A stretch of 64,000 nt of DNA from Ascaphus truei (GCA_036426205.1 CM071568.1:51620040-51684039); one strand, 5' to 3'; numbered from the stretch's first letter, positions 24,134 to 35,130 are shown. The notes: generated from the sequence alone by a model not told the origin. Numbers and translations are program-made.

Positions 24134-24276
24134 TGGATATTTGAACAAAGGAACATAGGGCACAACCGATTTAGCATATCCAAACTCATTTATTAAGCCA
24201 ACACAGTTTTGGCTCAATAAATGAGTTTGGATATGCTAAATCTGTTGTGCCCTATGTTCCTTTGTTCATATATCCA
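24134..24276. repeat. 68-bp-arm hairpin inside pol
   Basis: Arms 24134-24201 and 24209-24276 are near-perfect reverse complements (GAACAAAGGAACATAGGGCA against TGCCCTATGTTCCTTTGTTC) with a 7-nt loop. The right arm is still open in the protease frame, giving a foreign-looking C-terminus after LLPPDVLSF. No target duplication is clear. Confidence 0.8.
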
Positions 24277-24560
24277 CGAGTCAAAGGAAAGCACATCAGG
24301 CGGTAACAGTTCCCGGAAGACCAGTGTTTTTCCAGAGCCTGTATCTACAAGGCCCTGGACGGTTTTACCCCCAATCTGGACTGGAAGTAACCAGGGTTTG
24401 CAACTTCCTCTGGGGAAGACCGAGGCGACTGTCCTGCTGAAGGAACAATCAATTTGAGGACAGTCCACATGGCGTGGCCTTGTTCTCCGCAGGCGGTACA
24501 TGGAGAGGGTTCCCTCACAGGAGGATACGCGGATAGCGCTCCGCTGGACTGGATACTGGA
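24209..24560 (-). pseudogene. Gag zinc-knuckle remnant and aspartic protease
   Basis: The protease core reads VQIGGKTVQGLVDTGSGKTL with the catalytic Asp-Thr-Gly (DTGS) intact. After about 20 residues the frame runs into the hairpin arm, so the family's second half (flap and C-terminal Gly-rich block) is absent. Upstream, a CCHC-like nucleocapsid knuckle survives partly and out of frame (ACGEQGHAMW in one frame, HVDCPQ in another). The protease would cleave Gag-Pol. This copy is truncated. Confidence 0.75.
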
Positions 24561-25361
24561 GACCAGGCATCTGGTGTGTCCTGTGGGCGACGTCCTCGGA
24601 AGTTCCTCTTATGTGGCGACAAGCCGACATCAGGAAGTGGATGAGGGTCTCAGCGGTGCCCGGCGTTTGGACCTCTCCCTTGTTTGAAGGACTGCTCCTT
24701 TCGTGGCACTTGGCGGTTGCATATGGAGGACCGTAGTTTCCCCGTTGGTCCGGTCTCCCTCTTTGGGCTTCCGCAAGCGACGGTAAAGCCGGATCCATCG
24801 GGTCTAAGACACTCGCCTGGTCCTTGGCCCCAAGGAAGTTCTCCACGAGTCGGACCGCCAAGGCTAGGATATCAGCAGCATGGCGTTTTACCCCAGAGCG
24901 TGCGGAAGGGGTTATTACTTGTAGGTATTGTTCCAACACAATGTCTTCAAGAACAGTCTCCTTTGTGTGTTGCTCAGGTTGTATCTAGCGGTTAAACAAG
25001 TCCAATAACCGCTGAGCTAGGACCCGGGGTCTCATCTTAGAGGTGAACTTCAGGTTCCGGAATTGCTGCCGGTAGGTCTCTGAGGTCAGACCTAAGCAAT
25101 CCAGTATGGCGGCTTTTACTTGTTTGTAATCCCTTGCCTGGTCTGCTGGGAGGCCCTAATATGCGGCCTGGACTTCTCCTATAAGGAGTGGGGCCAAAGC
25201 GATTGATCTGCAGACCAGCCCTGGGCTTCGGCAACCCTTTCAAATGTCAGTAAAAAAGCCTCTGGATCCTCGTTTGGATCCATTTTCCTCAGGAGTACCA
25301 GGGGTTTGTTTGCAAGTTCTGGACTGGCAGACCACTGGAATTGGGTCAGCAGCTTGGCCAT
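24561..25361 (-). pseudogene. Gag with SCAN-like capsid segment (broken)
   Basis: Starts near LTQFQWSASPELANKPL, then LLRKMDPNEDPEAFLLTFER. Frameshifts follow, then GLTSETYRQQFRNLKFTSKM, RPRVLAQRLLDLFNR, a TAG at 24984-24986, then TVLEDIVLEQYLQV and LALAVRLVENF. This series (Y+Q+FR..., RP..LAQ.L.DL..R, VLE.IVLEQYL.V, A..LVE.F) is the pattern of the SCAN domain, known to derive from Gmr1-like gypsy Gag. It would have formed the capsid. At least one stop and two frame changes make it non-functional. Confidence 0.75.
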
Positions 25362-25591
25362 CCGCTACTCCTGTGCTGCCTGCTGCTGGGTTAGGAGCTG
25401 GGTTTGCTGCTGCAATAGTCTTTCATCACTCTCTGCTTGTAGCCGGGCCTGCTCCTGCATTAATTGTCCCTGCTGTCTGGTCTGCTCGCACAGAAACTCT
25501 TTTAAAATTCTTCAACTTTTCTCATTTTTGTGTGTGTTTGGCCCTTCAACTGCAGGGGCCTCTCAAAATCCCGGCACTTCTTGACACCATA

Positions 25592-26014
25592 TGTTGCAGG
25601 GTACATGCAACCACACACGCGGGTTCCCTTGATAAGGCTTATTTACTGAGCCTTAAAACATACAGCACACAAAAACAAAATAGCTTCTCATCTGCAGACA
25701 AAAAGAAAATAGCTTCTTCTTCAGCAGACAAAACAAAATAGCTTCTCTTTAGCAGACAAAACAAAATAGCTTCTCTTCAGCTTAGAAAACAAGGCAGCCT
25801 CTCTTTTGCTTGCAGGACACAAAGTTCATCACATATGTACTTTGCAACACAGACCTAACAGCAGTAATCTCTTCAGTATTTTCAGTCCTGTCTCCTGACC
25901 AGCTAGCCTGCATGTGTGCACAGCCTGGGGGGTTTAAAACACCTTGATTATGCAGCTGGGGTCAGACTAATTAAGCAGCCCTTCCCAACTTAACCTCATC
26001 ACTGCTGCACTGCA
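25592..26014 (-). repeat. Right LTR (5' LTR of the minus-strand element)
   Basis: Direct partner of 22166-22588. It keeps the TTGATAAGGCTTATTTACTG block and the AAAACAAAATAGCTTCTC repeats. For the minus-strand element, transcription would start in this copy. No TATA box was clearly assigned. Confidence 0.85.
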
Positions 26015-26137
26015 AGCCTAAACATAGGTTTGCCAGGTATATGACTGAAGACGTTCATTCACCCTGTCACATGCCACCAACACAATTATACACAATTCCT
26101 TCTGGAGTTTAAAGGCCTCGGCTTTTATTTAGCATAC

Positions 26138-26306
26138 TGTCACTGGAGACCAGGACTTTTAACAAATTTATACCGGGATCATTCACTAGGCAAAAGACAC
26201 AGTAGTGCAATAAAATGAGGTTTATTAGGGTAGACCCACATACACACAGTGAAATACAAAGATACAGGTAGAAAACACAGTTACTGGGGGTCTGGGATTG
26301 AAAACT
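26138..26306 (-). repeat. LTR fragment, part 1 (same family as 59142 onward)
   Basis: TGTCACTGGAGACCAGG, then TTTATACCGGGATCATTCAC, GTTTATT and TTACTGGGGGTCTGGG align block by block with 59142-59310 (TGTCACGGGAGACCAGG, TTTATACCGGGATCAT, GATTTATT, TTACTGGGGTTCTGGG). The repeat is broken by an insertion at 26307 and resumes at about 27343. Confidence 0.65.
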
Positions 26307-27342
26307 AAAGCAGTGTAGGAAGGTTGGAGCACAACTGAACACAGGAAAGGAAGAATAATCTGCGAGAGAGTGTATGTGTATGTCATGGAACAAGAATCAC
26401 ATTCCTGCCCGACCCCCCTTCTGCTTGTCAGCTCCTTAAGTTCAGCTGCAGGCATTGGCTCCACATACACACACTGTGCCTGTGTAACATGCAACAATGT
26501 TGCATTTTTTGCCTCTGAGCACATAATCAGTGAACTGCTACTGCAGCTTCTCCAGTCCTCCCAGTTAATGGACTTTCCCATGTTCTCCCCTGTCTTTTGC
26601 TGACAGTTAGTGCAGTCCCACTCAACCTTTAGTGTGACCCCTGCCCCTCACTTTCTTTTCCACCCTAGATTACAGTGAGTACAGACCTGTCTGCATCCAC
26701 CCCTGGTAAGGCCTTTCTCTCTTACCATAGTCTCACCCCATAGAAGCATCCCACATAGAGAAGCACTCTCTACCTACATTACACCTACGAGTTCCTGTGT
26801 TTTCTAATCCAGCAATAAAATTAAGAAAGACATTAAGGACTTGTCATGCTTTGGAAGAGGGAGGACATGAGTTGAGCTTACTGGAATCATTCACACATCA
26901 TTCGTGACCCTGGTTCCAGGAAAGTGTATGTGTATGTGTGTATGGGACATACACTCTCTCGCAGATTATTCTTCCTTTCCTGTGTTCAGTTGTGCTCCAA
27001 CCTTCCTACACTGCTTTGCTGTCACCTTTGGAAGACCGGATGCACCTACCAGAGGAGGTATATCATGAAGACCATCCAGATGTGAGTAATACTACTCTTT
27101 ACACCTTTTTACTGCTCCACAGCGATATATCTGACTGGACACTAGCTAGTGGGAGTTGTTACTTACCTTAGTGGAACTCCATCCAGGCCATCGTGTCATA
27201 GTGGAAGTAGGTGTCATATCCAATTAGGATTATTGGTCTATCATTTTCCTGATACTCCTAGGATCTTCACAGGTGAAAATTATGTTAAGGACTCTTTGTG
27301 GTTTTGATCTGTGTTTTTGAGCACCATACAGCATATTTTACG
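26307..27342. mobile_element. 1.04-kb insertion with 14-bp target duplication and internal 71-bp inverted repeat
   Basis: TGGGATTGAAAACT occurs at 26293-26306 and again at 27343-27356, flanking the insert. Inside, 26307-26377 and 26947-27017 are reverse complements over 71 bp (AGGAAGGTTGGAGCACAACT and its complement), the left arm starting directly at the duplication. The remaining 325 bp are unclassified. A 14-bp duplication is more typical of retroposition than of cut-and-paste transposons. No protein domain is visible. Confidence 0.6.
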
Positions 27343-28150
27343 TGGGATTGAAAACTTGGCTCAAAAAGGTGCAGGGTGCCTGCTTCAGAAGTATTACCCT
27401 GACCGGGAAATACCTCCCGCTTCCTGGTCCTCTAGAAGCCCTAGCCGCGACAGCTACGTTCTAAAATGAGAACTTGGACTTCGTGTCTGACTTAGCCTCA
27501 GCTAGGCAGGCTCTCTTAGCCCCAAATATGAAACATGTTGCTCTGCTATCCGTAACAGAGCAACTTTGAAAAGCCCGCCTTTGCATCATCGGCCCAAGAC
27601 ACAGGATCACCTGGTTCTCTGACTGGGGCATCTTCTTACATACCTTCCGCTGTTGTATCTTTAGCATGGAAGTAGGAGGAGCGACCAAACAGAGCATGGG
27701 AACCATCCCACAAACCAATAGAAACAGGGGCTCGTTTCTAGGCTGACATCAGAGGAGGAGGCGTGCCAAGATGGCTCGAAAAGTTGGGTGGGTGGGAAAT
27801 ACGATTTAGCCAATGGGAGAAGCACATATGAGCTATATCTCAGTTGTATCTCCCCCAGCTAACTCATTGCCACAGGCTGGGCAGGCTCCACCAAGTCTGG
27901 CAGATACAAAATATGTTCCCACAGGGTGCCCTTTGTTCTCCGGACCTGGCAATTTGCCCTTCCTCACCCACCAAATATTTTTATCACCTCTGGACATCCT
28001 TTCCCCTTTGAACTACGGACTCTATACAGACATGCCGGCGTCTATGCAGATGCCCCGGCTGACTGTATAGAGCCTTATACATGAAGTATAAAACTTTATA
28101 AAATATATTTTAATAAAGTATGGACCTTGGGGAACCTTATACTTATAAGG
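27343..28150 (-). repeat. LTR fragment, part 2
   Basis: Continues the LTR with GCGACAGCTACGTTCTAAAA and TGAGAACTTG, matching GCGACCGCTACGTTCTCTTC / TGAGAACTTG at about 59500. Further on are TTTAATAAAGTATGGACC and GGGCTCGAAAACC. The distal end is uncertain. ORFs here (27461-27718, 27813-28070) show no domain. Confidence 0.45.
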
Positions 28151-30397
28151 TAAATGGATCTGGGATATTTGGGCTCGAAAACCAGGAGTCTGGGGACCAC
28201 TGGGTAGTCGTGGTGTAATTCAGCCCACGTACCGGCAAATCATGCCTACTTGCCGGGGAGAATTAGGGGACTACCGGTAACTTTGTCCCCCAACTCCTGC
28301 AAACAAAATAATTGAATTTCTCCCCAAATATCACACTTAAAACTCATACACAAGAAGTTTCACGTTTCTGGGTAGGGGGGAACATGAAAGTTGAAAAGCA
28401 GGGGTCACTTTAACTTTTCCATGTTGTAATACCTGGCCCCTGTCTTATGGTGCTATGTAGCTGTCAGGGATCCCATGGATTTCAGGGGTAACCAGATGGG
28501 CGTAACCTTTATTGTATAGCCTGGTTACCTCCTCCCGTCACACATACCAACCATCATAACGTAACCACTTAACACTAACACATGCCAGACTTCACTTTGC
28601 TATGTCATGAGCCCACACGCACTGTACATGTGATTCATGTGACTAATAACATTAAATATTAATACTGCTGTCCAGATAACCAGCTCAGACCACATGATAT
28701 ATACAGACAAAGCAAGACTTACTGTTCCTATAACCAGGGGTAAATAAGTGAAATGCCTCAACACTTCATTGCATGTCATGGCCCAGTGACCATAGCTCAG
28801 CCTCAGCTGCCCTTGGGTGTTTTGTGGCTTCTGTAGATCTTAGAAATATGCATTGGTGATGCTAGTGTTTAAGTAAGCTGCCGTTTTTAAGACACCCATA
28901 ACCACATCTTATTCCTATACATTCTTTCATTACTGGAAATCCAAAGACACCAAACTCAGTGGCTCCAGATTATGACATGTCTATTATAGTAAAGCACAGA
29001 AAATAGTGGGCTTTGGGGAATGGTTTATTTTTTTTAACAATATTGATTACTTTATTCAAGTACATAAATAATAAAGCTTCCAAAAAAAAAATCTTCCACC
29101 AGCTGTCCCTAGCTGTCTCCTGTGAAATTCCACCCGTAATATAAAGAATAAATAAATGCATTACATAAAAACTGTGTTGTTCTGTAGTCTCACCACCATG
29201 CATGCATGCTCTGAGCCTGTTCCATGGAAAGCATACAGTATGTGTTCCATTGAATTATTGCACACATGCACAGTATCTAAAATGCTAAGAATTACAGAAA
29301 AGGCAGAAGTTGCCTTAATGATACAATACAGAACGTGCAGTACATAAAGCACGCAAAGAGCACATATCCCTTGAAACTCAAGGAGAGGAGCAGAATAGTA
29401 TGTTTTTCACATAAGAACAAGTGCCTTTTAAAAGAAACAATTGTGATTACAACATAGTAGTGAATTTTATTGTTAATAAAGGTTCTTACGGTGTAACAGA
29501 TTTCTCATCTCCCTCAAGAAAAGGTGCATGATCTTAGAGTGAACCCTATAATATTCAGTAAAAATATTTTTTTTTGTAAACCAATATTAAAATATAATTA
29601 TTTGTACCTTTAAGTACTTGTGCTGTTTAATAGCCTTATTGTGGCCATCAAACATATTCACTGTGCCATGTGACGGACAGATACTGAAATTGCAATTAAA
29701 AGAAAAAAGAAAAACACACGAAAAAGGAGGAATCTCGTAGCTTGCCACGATGCCGAGAACAGTAAGTTTTGCAACATCTGTATCAGAGGACACCCTGTTG
29801 TGAGGACACCCATTCCTGCTACACGTGCGGGACATTACACTACTTCTACCAAGCTCACCAAGGCATTAAATCCCCTGCTGCCCCAGGAGCCAGTCTGGCA
29901 ACTTCCTAACGCACCCGCAAGCTGTGACAATTACTTACTCCACCACGTCATGTCTTACGCCATCTATTTTTCCTCATCTTTCTCTTTTTTTAAATTCTTT
30001 CTTAAAAAGATACATCTTTAACAGCAAATTATTACAACGCACAGAGTTAACTTTGGTAACTGACGATGTCTGCTACCCAACCCATGACTGCATTCATCGT
30101 GCCTTAAGTAACGCCCCTTACTCTGCAAGGTTGGGTAGATGGGACGTTATCCTGACTGACAAAGGTAAGAGGAAGTGACACTCACAGACCCCTAACCTAT
30201 ATATCATCAGACACAAAACTCCCCTTCCTTAGAGCCTTAACGCTACCTTAACTTTTGCAAGCCAGATAGTGAGAGGGAGAGGAGTACTGCAGTCATGGGT
30301 GCCACTCGCCAATTGCTCCTGTTTACTGGACTTCATTTGCTGATATTGTATATCCATGTCTTCATTTGCAGATATGTTCAGCATAGTAATATAGCAT
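28151..30397. other. Interval without a recognised feature
   Basis: AT-rich, with a mixed-composition patch at 29740-30240. No terminal repeats, domains or known families were seen. Small overlapping ORFs at 29156-29352 on both strands are chance. Confidence 0.4.
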
Positions 30398-32100
30398 GGA
30401 AAAAAAGGATTAGTAATATACAAGGCGCCAACATGAAAGGATATAATCACCACCAGGAGGAGACCGATGAGGATTCCAGGTGATAAAGATGTGCTTAAAA
30501 AAAGAGTAAAAAAACACAGAACATAGTGTAATACTGTTAAAACAAACAACATATACTATTACTAATTATATATCAGCTGAGATCAAAGGGTGAATTGAAA
30601 ATAACAACATTTAATAAAAATATTAAAACATGGAAAAATAAACAAAAACATATTCAAATGAAATTACAATGGCATGTAAACAATAGGACAATTAATATGG
30701 GACCATGTACAGCTGCACTGGGTGGATTGCCCACTCACCGGACGAAAGATATATCAAGCAGTGGATATATCTGGAGAGTATCCCTCTCTTTTCCAGCTAC
30801 CACTGCTATCGCTCCGCATCAGGGACAGGGAGATGGTTGCAGCACGCCAGATGTGTGTGCCTCTCTGGATCCTCGTTTTCCCCGCAGTGGGCAGGTGTAG
30901 CACAGTGAATTGGTGCACTCTCCACGCTGCTGCGCCGAGTTGGGCCAAAGGGAAAGGCTATGCACGCTAGACAGCGTGGGACTCCCTCCGCACTGGCGTT
31001 CTCTCCTCGCGGTAGTTGGAACTTTGCAACAGCAGATTCGAGCGGATTTGTGATAGTCAACAGCAGATTGTCACGGAGCTTGGCAGGCAATTGCAATGCA
31101 CTGGTTCAGGTACCCACGGATTAACCTACGCTGACTTATGCTTCCTCAGGGGTTTCTAACAATGTGTCCCACAGTGTTCTCTATATAGGTGTCCAAATAG
31201 GTCCAATTAGCACCCTAATTTATTTCACATTAATTGTTGCACAACTTAGGGTTAATTGGACCTATTTGGACAACTATAAGAGGACACTGTGGGACACATT
31301 GTTAGAACCCTGAGGAAGAGACGCAGCCGCTCTCGAAACGCGTGGTGGTAATCCGTGGGACCTGAACCAGTGCATGCAATTGCCTGCAAGCTCGTGGACG
31401 AATCTGCTGTTGACTATCACTAAATCCGCTTCGAATTTGCTGTGTTGCAAAGTTCCAAATACCGCGAGGGAGAGAAGCCAGTGCGGGGAGGGAGTCTCCA
31501 CGCGTCTAGTCGTGATAGCCTTTCCCCTTTGGCCCAACACTCGGCGCAGCAGACGGGGTGAGAGCTGCACCCCAATCACTGTGCTACACCTGCCCAGCTG
31601 CGGGGAAAACGAGGATCCAGAGAGGCACCACACAGTTGGCGTGCTGCAACACATCTCCTGGCCCTGATGCGGATGCGATAGCAGGTGGTAGCTGGAAAAA
31701 AGGAAGAGGGGATACTCTCAGATATATCCACGGCTTGTATATATCTTTCGTTCCGGTGAGTGGGCAATCCACCCAGTGCAGTCGTTAATGGTCCCATATA
31801 ATTGTCCTTAATTGTTACCCATTGTAATTTTCATTTGTATATGTTTTGTATGTCCAGTGGTTTTAATTATTTATTTAAATGTTGTTATTTTTCAATTTCA
31901 CCTTGATCTCAGCTGATATATAAATTAGTAATAGTATATGTTTGTTGTTTTAACAGTATTACACTATGTTCTGTGTTTTTTTACTCTTTTTTAAGCACAT
32001 CTTTATCACTGGAATTCATCATCGGTCTCCTCCTGGTGGTTATTGATTTGATTATATCCTTTCATGTTGGCGCCTTGTATATTACTAATCCTTTTTTTCC
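30398..32100. mobile_element. 1.7-kb imperfect palindrome
   Basis: Arms at about 30398-31216 and 31247-32100 are diverged reverse complements meeting at a loop of about 30 nt. Outer ends read GGAAAAAAAGGATTAGTAAT and ATTACTAATCCTTTTTTTCC; inner ends read GGTCCAATTAGCACCCTA and TAGGGTTAATTGGACC. Middle blocks (CACATCTTTATCAC, GGGTGGATTGCCCACTC) pair as well. Paired ORFs on opposite strands (30754-31096 and 31274-31797) are reflections of each other and not genes. It could be a foldback element or two head-to-head copies of one retroposon. Each arm contains a copy of the motif at 31310-31348, degenerate in the left arm. Confidence 0.7.
31310..31348 (+). ncRNA. Hammerhead-ribozyme-like motif in palindrome right arm
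   Basis: CTGAGGA, extra A, stem II GAGA/TCTC with loop CGCAGCCGC, then GAAA and palindrome ACGCGT followed by G. Core residues C3, U4, G5, A6, G8, A9, G12, A13 and A14 all match the hammerhead consensus. The extra A and G at the H17 cleavage position do not, and stem I is weak. The mirrored copy in the left arm (near 31145, minus strand, CCTGAGGAAGC) has lost the second half. Confidence 0.4.
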
Positions 32101-33083
32101 TTTCTTGTTATCTGACCAGGGGGTCAGTTTTTAGTATAAGGGCAGCCCCCTAATTTAGGGATTGATTATCCATATAGTTAGCACTACCTAAACTGTGTTT
32201 TTATAGTAATATAGCATGCCATTAATTTATTTCCCATCAGATTCTACATGTATCATTTTTTTCTCATTGAGGGCATGCTTGTGTTACATATTGCAACTGG
32301 TTATGGTAATGGGGAGGTGACCCGTTGAAGAAATTCATAATGTGACTAAAGATAAATACTGTACAGTGCTAATATACTATAAAAATAAAACACACTATAA
32401 AAATAAAACACACTGTCTACAAATATTGTGGGAGGTTAGCATCACCCTTAATTCCCATGCTAATCCTTTTCCACTTTTCAATTGATTGGCATAACAGATA
32501 ATCCCATCAATGCACATTTTCCTATTACTGCACACTTGTCCAGTTCAAATAAATGCTTAGTAAAATACACTATGATTTTTACAAAAGTTTTCTATTTTGT
32601 CATCTTTTTTACATGTGTAGATTGGTATATATAATTTTTAATGGCCAAATTAAAATTGTATTTGTACTTGATGGACCATTAACAGGAATCCTAACTAAAA
32701 ATGTCCAATCTAACCAACCATGATTACAATAAATGCATGTAATGTCAGTAAAAACGGGACTATATTATGACACATTATCATCATTGTGAAGGTTAAATTA
32801 ATGGAGGCAAAGGTTTAATTAAATGTATAACCAAAGTAGCCTTTTAGCTCTTGTAGCTGCAGTTAGGATGAGTTTGGTTGTAACTACTGAAAAATAAAGA
32901 ATCATTCCCATGGGTACAGTGTGCATATTAAGACCTCACTCATCAAACATACTGAAAACGTTTATAATATAAAACCTCCCACAGTGCACAGGTACACATA
33001 TGGTACATATTGTTTTATTATTTGTATCACTCATAACGCACCAAAATTACAGTGTACAGATAATAACATTAAATTTTAACACA
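32101..33083. other. AT-rich interval with a small tandem repeat
   Basis: An 18-bp unit (AAAAATAAAACACACTAT) is repeated about twice near 32380-32412. Otherwise no features. Confidence 0.45.
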
Positions 33084-33085
33084 TA

Positions 33086-33419
33086 CAGATGCAGCGGCTG
33101 TTATGCGAACATATCACGTGTTGTATACCTCGGAATACCCATGTCATGGCGCGTCATGACCGCGTGTTGACTCGTTTTTATCGAGTGCAGAAAATGGCAT
33201 TTTAGTATTCTGGCTTTTAAACACCTGCAAATTGACACAGGACTGTACTGCACACATTGCAATTCATTCATTTCTGCCACGGGAACGCGAAGAATTGCAC
33301 CCAAAGAAATCATAATCCATGAAATTCAAAAAAAGGAACCGCGTGATTGGCCGCGTGAAGTACAGCAGCGCACATGGAAACGACTCCGTGATATGTTCGA
33401 ATAATGGCCGCTGTATCTG
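33086..33419. mobile_element. 334-bp TA-flanked inverted-repeat element
   Basis: Starts CAGATGCAGCGGCTGTTATG and ends with the complement of CAGATACAGCGGCCATTATT. TA flanks both sides (33084-33085, 33420-33421). The 25-bp ends differ by a few bases. The interior includes CACGGGAACGCGAAGAATTG. A related copy, internally rearranged, begins at 53185. Non-autonomous; small ORFs inside are not genes. Confidence 0.7.
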
Positions 33420-33689
33420 TACTTATAAATTAGGCAAGGACCTACTCCATGGAGTTAACAATCCATTTATCTATGAAAATGTACAAAAAATGATGTCAAA
33501 ACTTTGAGGAATTTCAACCTCATCTGCTAAATTACTACTAATTCTACAATTAGAAAGTTGAATTCATAAGAATAAAGGTGAAATCCCTCAAAATCAGCTG
33601 AATTTCTTAGGTGACCTCTGAATGGGGAAGTGTTTTGTAGTCTTTAATTGTTTTCTTTACCATTATCACACCCCATTTTTATTATAGAA

Positions 33690-34610
33690 CCAATAAAGTT
33701 AAGGGGAGGTGGGTAGGGGAATTATCTGGCAGTACATGCACTTCCTGAACACTCAGTCAGGGTCACAAGCAAAGGTCAAGGAAGGCAGCAGAAGGGAATG
33801 GCAGTCAGCAACAGACAGTAGTCAGGACTGGAGAGAGGCAAGAGTAGTGAGGTCCAAAATGGCTCTGATAACAAGAATAGCAATCAGTATCAGCAAGTGG
33901 CAGCAAGCTTGAGTACTGGGATAACCACTATAAACAGGCACAGGAAGTTCTGTAGGATGCAGAGGTCTTATATAGAGTTGGCTGGATGTGAGGGACAGGT
34001 GCTTAAAATTATGTAATTAGCAGGCTCAGAGAGTTCCAGGTCTTGATTAGAGCTCTCTGTGTGGCCATTGGTTTGTGGATGGTAGCCGGGGAAAGATTTA
34101 AGCTAATTCCTAAAGGAGGAACAAAAGGTTTTCCTGACTAGAGGTAAACTGTATGCTATGAAAGCCGAAAATCTCTTGAATAACAATCTCAGCAGTTTGG
34201 TCTGCAGTAGGGAGGTCCCTGGTGGCAATAAAGTGACTATCATGTGAACCGATCAACGATCACCAAATGGCATCTTTTCCCATGGATGGGGGTAGCTCAC
34301 AATAAAATCTATGCAGCTGGACCACTATAGACGTGTGTACACAGGAAGCAGCTGGAGCAAACCCAGATGGGAGGCACGAGGGGTCTTATTCCTAGCATAG
34401 GTCTCAAGATATGACATACTTATTGACATCTTGTTGCAATTTGGGCTATCCAAAAAGAGTTGTACAGGAGCTTATGTGTCTTTCGGACACCAGGATGACC
34501 AGCAGGTCTAGTGTTGTGCATTAACTGGAGGACTTCAAACCTTAGCCCTTCTAGGATGAATAAACATTCTTAAAAAGATCCCGAGGCCTTTCTGCTAAAT
34601 TAGTTCAACG
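33690..34610 (-). pseudogene. Ty3/gypsy integrase relic (second gypsy lineage)
   Basis: No long open frame remains, but the minus strand carries an ordered integrase. The zinc-binding histidines are LQLMHNTRPAGHPGVRKTHK (about 34510-34570), followed by TYARNKTPRASHLGLLQLLP (about 34370-34430). Then comes CIDFIV (start of the DDE core, about 34310), PTADQTAEIVIQEIFGFH across a frame change (about 34170-34230), and GYHPQTNGHTESSNQ with the catalytic Glu (about 34060). Frame changes and stops separate the blocks. 33690-34000 looks like the element's 3' or LTR sequence (GGCAGCAGAAGGGAATGGCAG). This lineage differs from the SCAN-Gag elements. Confidence 0.75.
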
Positions 34611-35130
34611 TCCTCGGGGGATTATTTAGAAATGGGACTGCGGAATTAGAGCCCTTAATTTGTGGCGGTCGTAGCGCTCTGTTCTCTCCTGCGTTCGCTG
34701 TCGCTGTGTAGCTCAAATAGATGAACACCCTTGAGGAAGCCTAAGTGAAATGTGTAGGGTGATCATATCTAGGAGAGAGAGAGCCCAGCTGACCATTTCC
34801 CAAGTCTCGTAATATGAGATCTTCCACCAGGTGATACGGAAGCATTTGGGCTAGACAGCAACAGTAAACACGGGAGAGAACAGACCACCATGACCGAGAG
34901 AGAGCCCAGCTGATCCAATCCTCTCGCGAGACGAGATTCTACATCAGAGGATTTGGAGGTTTTTGATACCTGAAGTACCGATGAATGCTGATGAGACCAA
35001 GTTGCTGTTGCCAGTCAGAGTCGGGGGTGTAGTCTAATCCACACTTTTCTATCTACAAATTTGTGAGTGCACTGTGCATCGCTTGGTAATAACACGTTTT
35101 TTAATAAACGGAATTACACTATGTTTACCC
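34611..35130 (+). repeat. Repeat carrying a hammerhead-like motif
   Basis: GC-richer sequence around GAGAGAGAGCCCAGCTGA, which occurs twice (about 34778 and 34900), 122 bp apart, giving a partial tandem structure. It ends near TTTTTTAATAAACGGAATTAC, which holds AATAAA. No protein coding is seen. Confidence 0.4.
34726..34761 (+). ncRNA. Hammerhead-ribozyme-like motif
   Basis: CACCC, TTGAGGA (consensus CTGAGGA with C3 to T), extra A, short stem GC/GT, GAAA, TGTGT, A, GGGTG. The five bases before the core and the five after the presumed cleavage position are exact complements (CACCC/GGGTG), as hammerhead stem I requires. Stem III would be the decayed ACGCGT palindrome. Confidence 0.4.

Larger units (their letters stand above)
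22166..26014 (-). mobile_element. Ty3/gypsy LTR retrotransposon, Gmr1-like, internally rearranged
   Basis: Two direct 423-bp LTRs enclose about 3.0 kb encoding, on the minus strand, Gag with a SCAN-like segment, an aspartic protease and an integrase. No reverse transcriptase or RNase H is seen. In Gmr1-type elements integrase lies upstream of RT, so the missing part probably sat between integrase and the left LTR. That stretch (22589-22923) now holds a 135-bp TA-flanked insertion and GC-rich sequence. Minus-strand TATGGTGTCAAGAAGTG just inside the right LTR could be the primer-binding site. I found no convincing target-site duplication. Confidence 0.85.

Noticed and set aside
30754..31797. 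Several ORFs of 60-126 codons on both strands
   Set aside because: They are mirror images generated by the palindrome and share no domain with any family.
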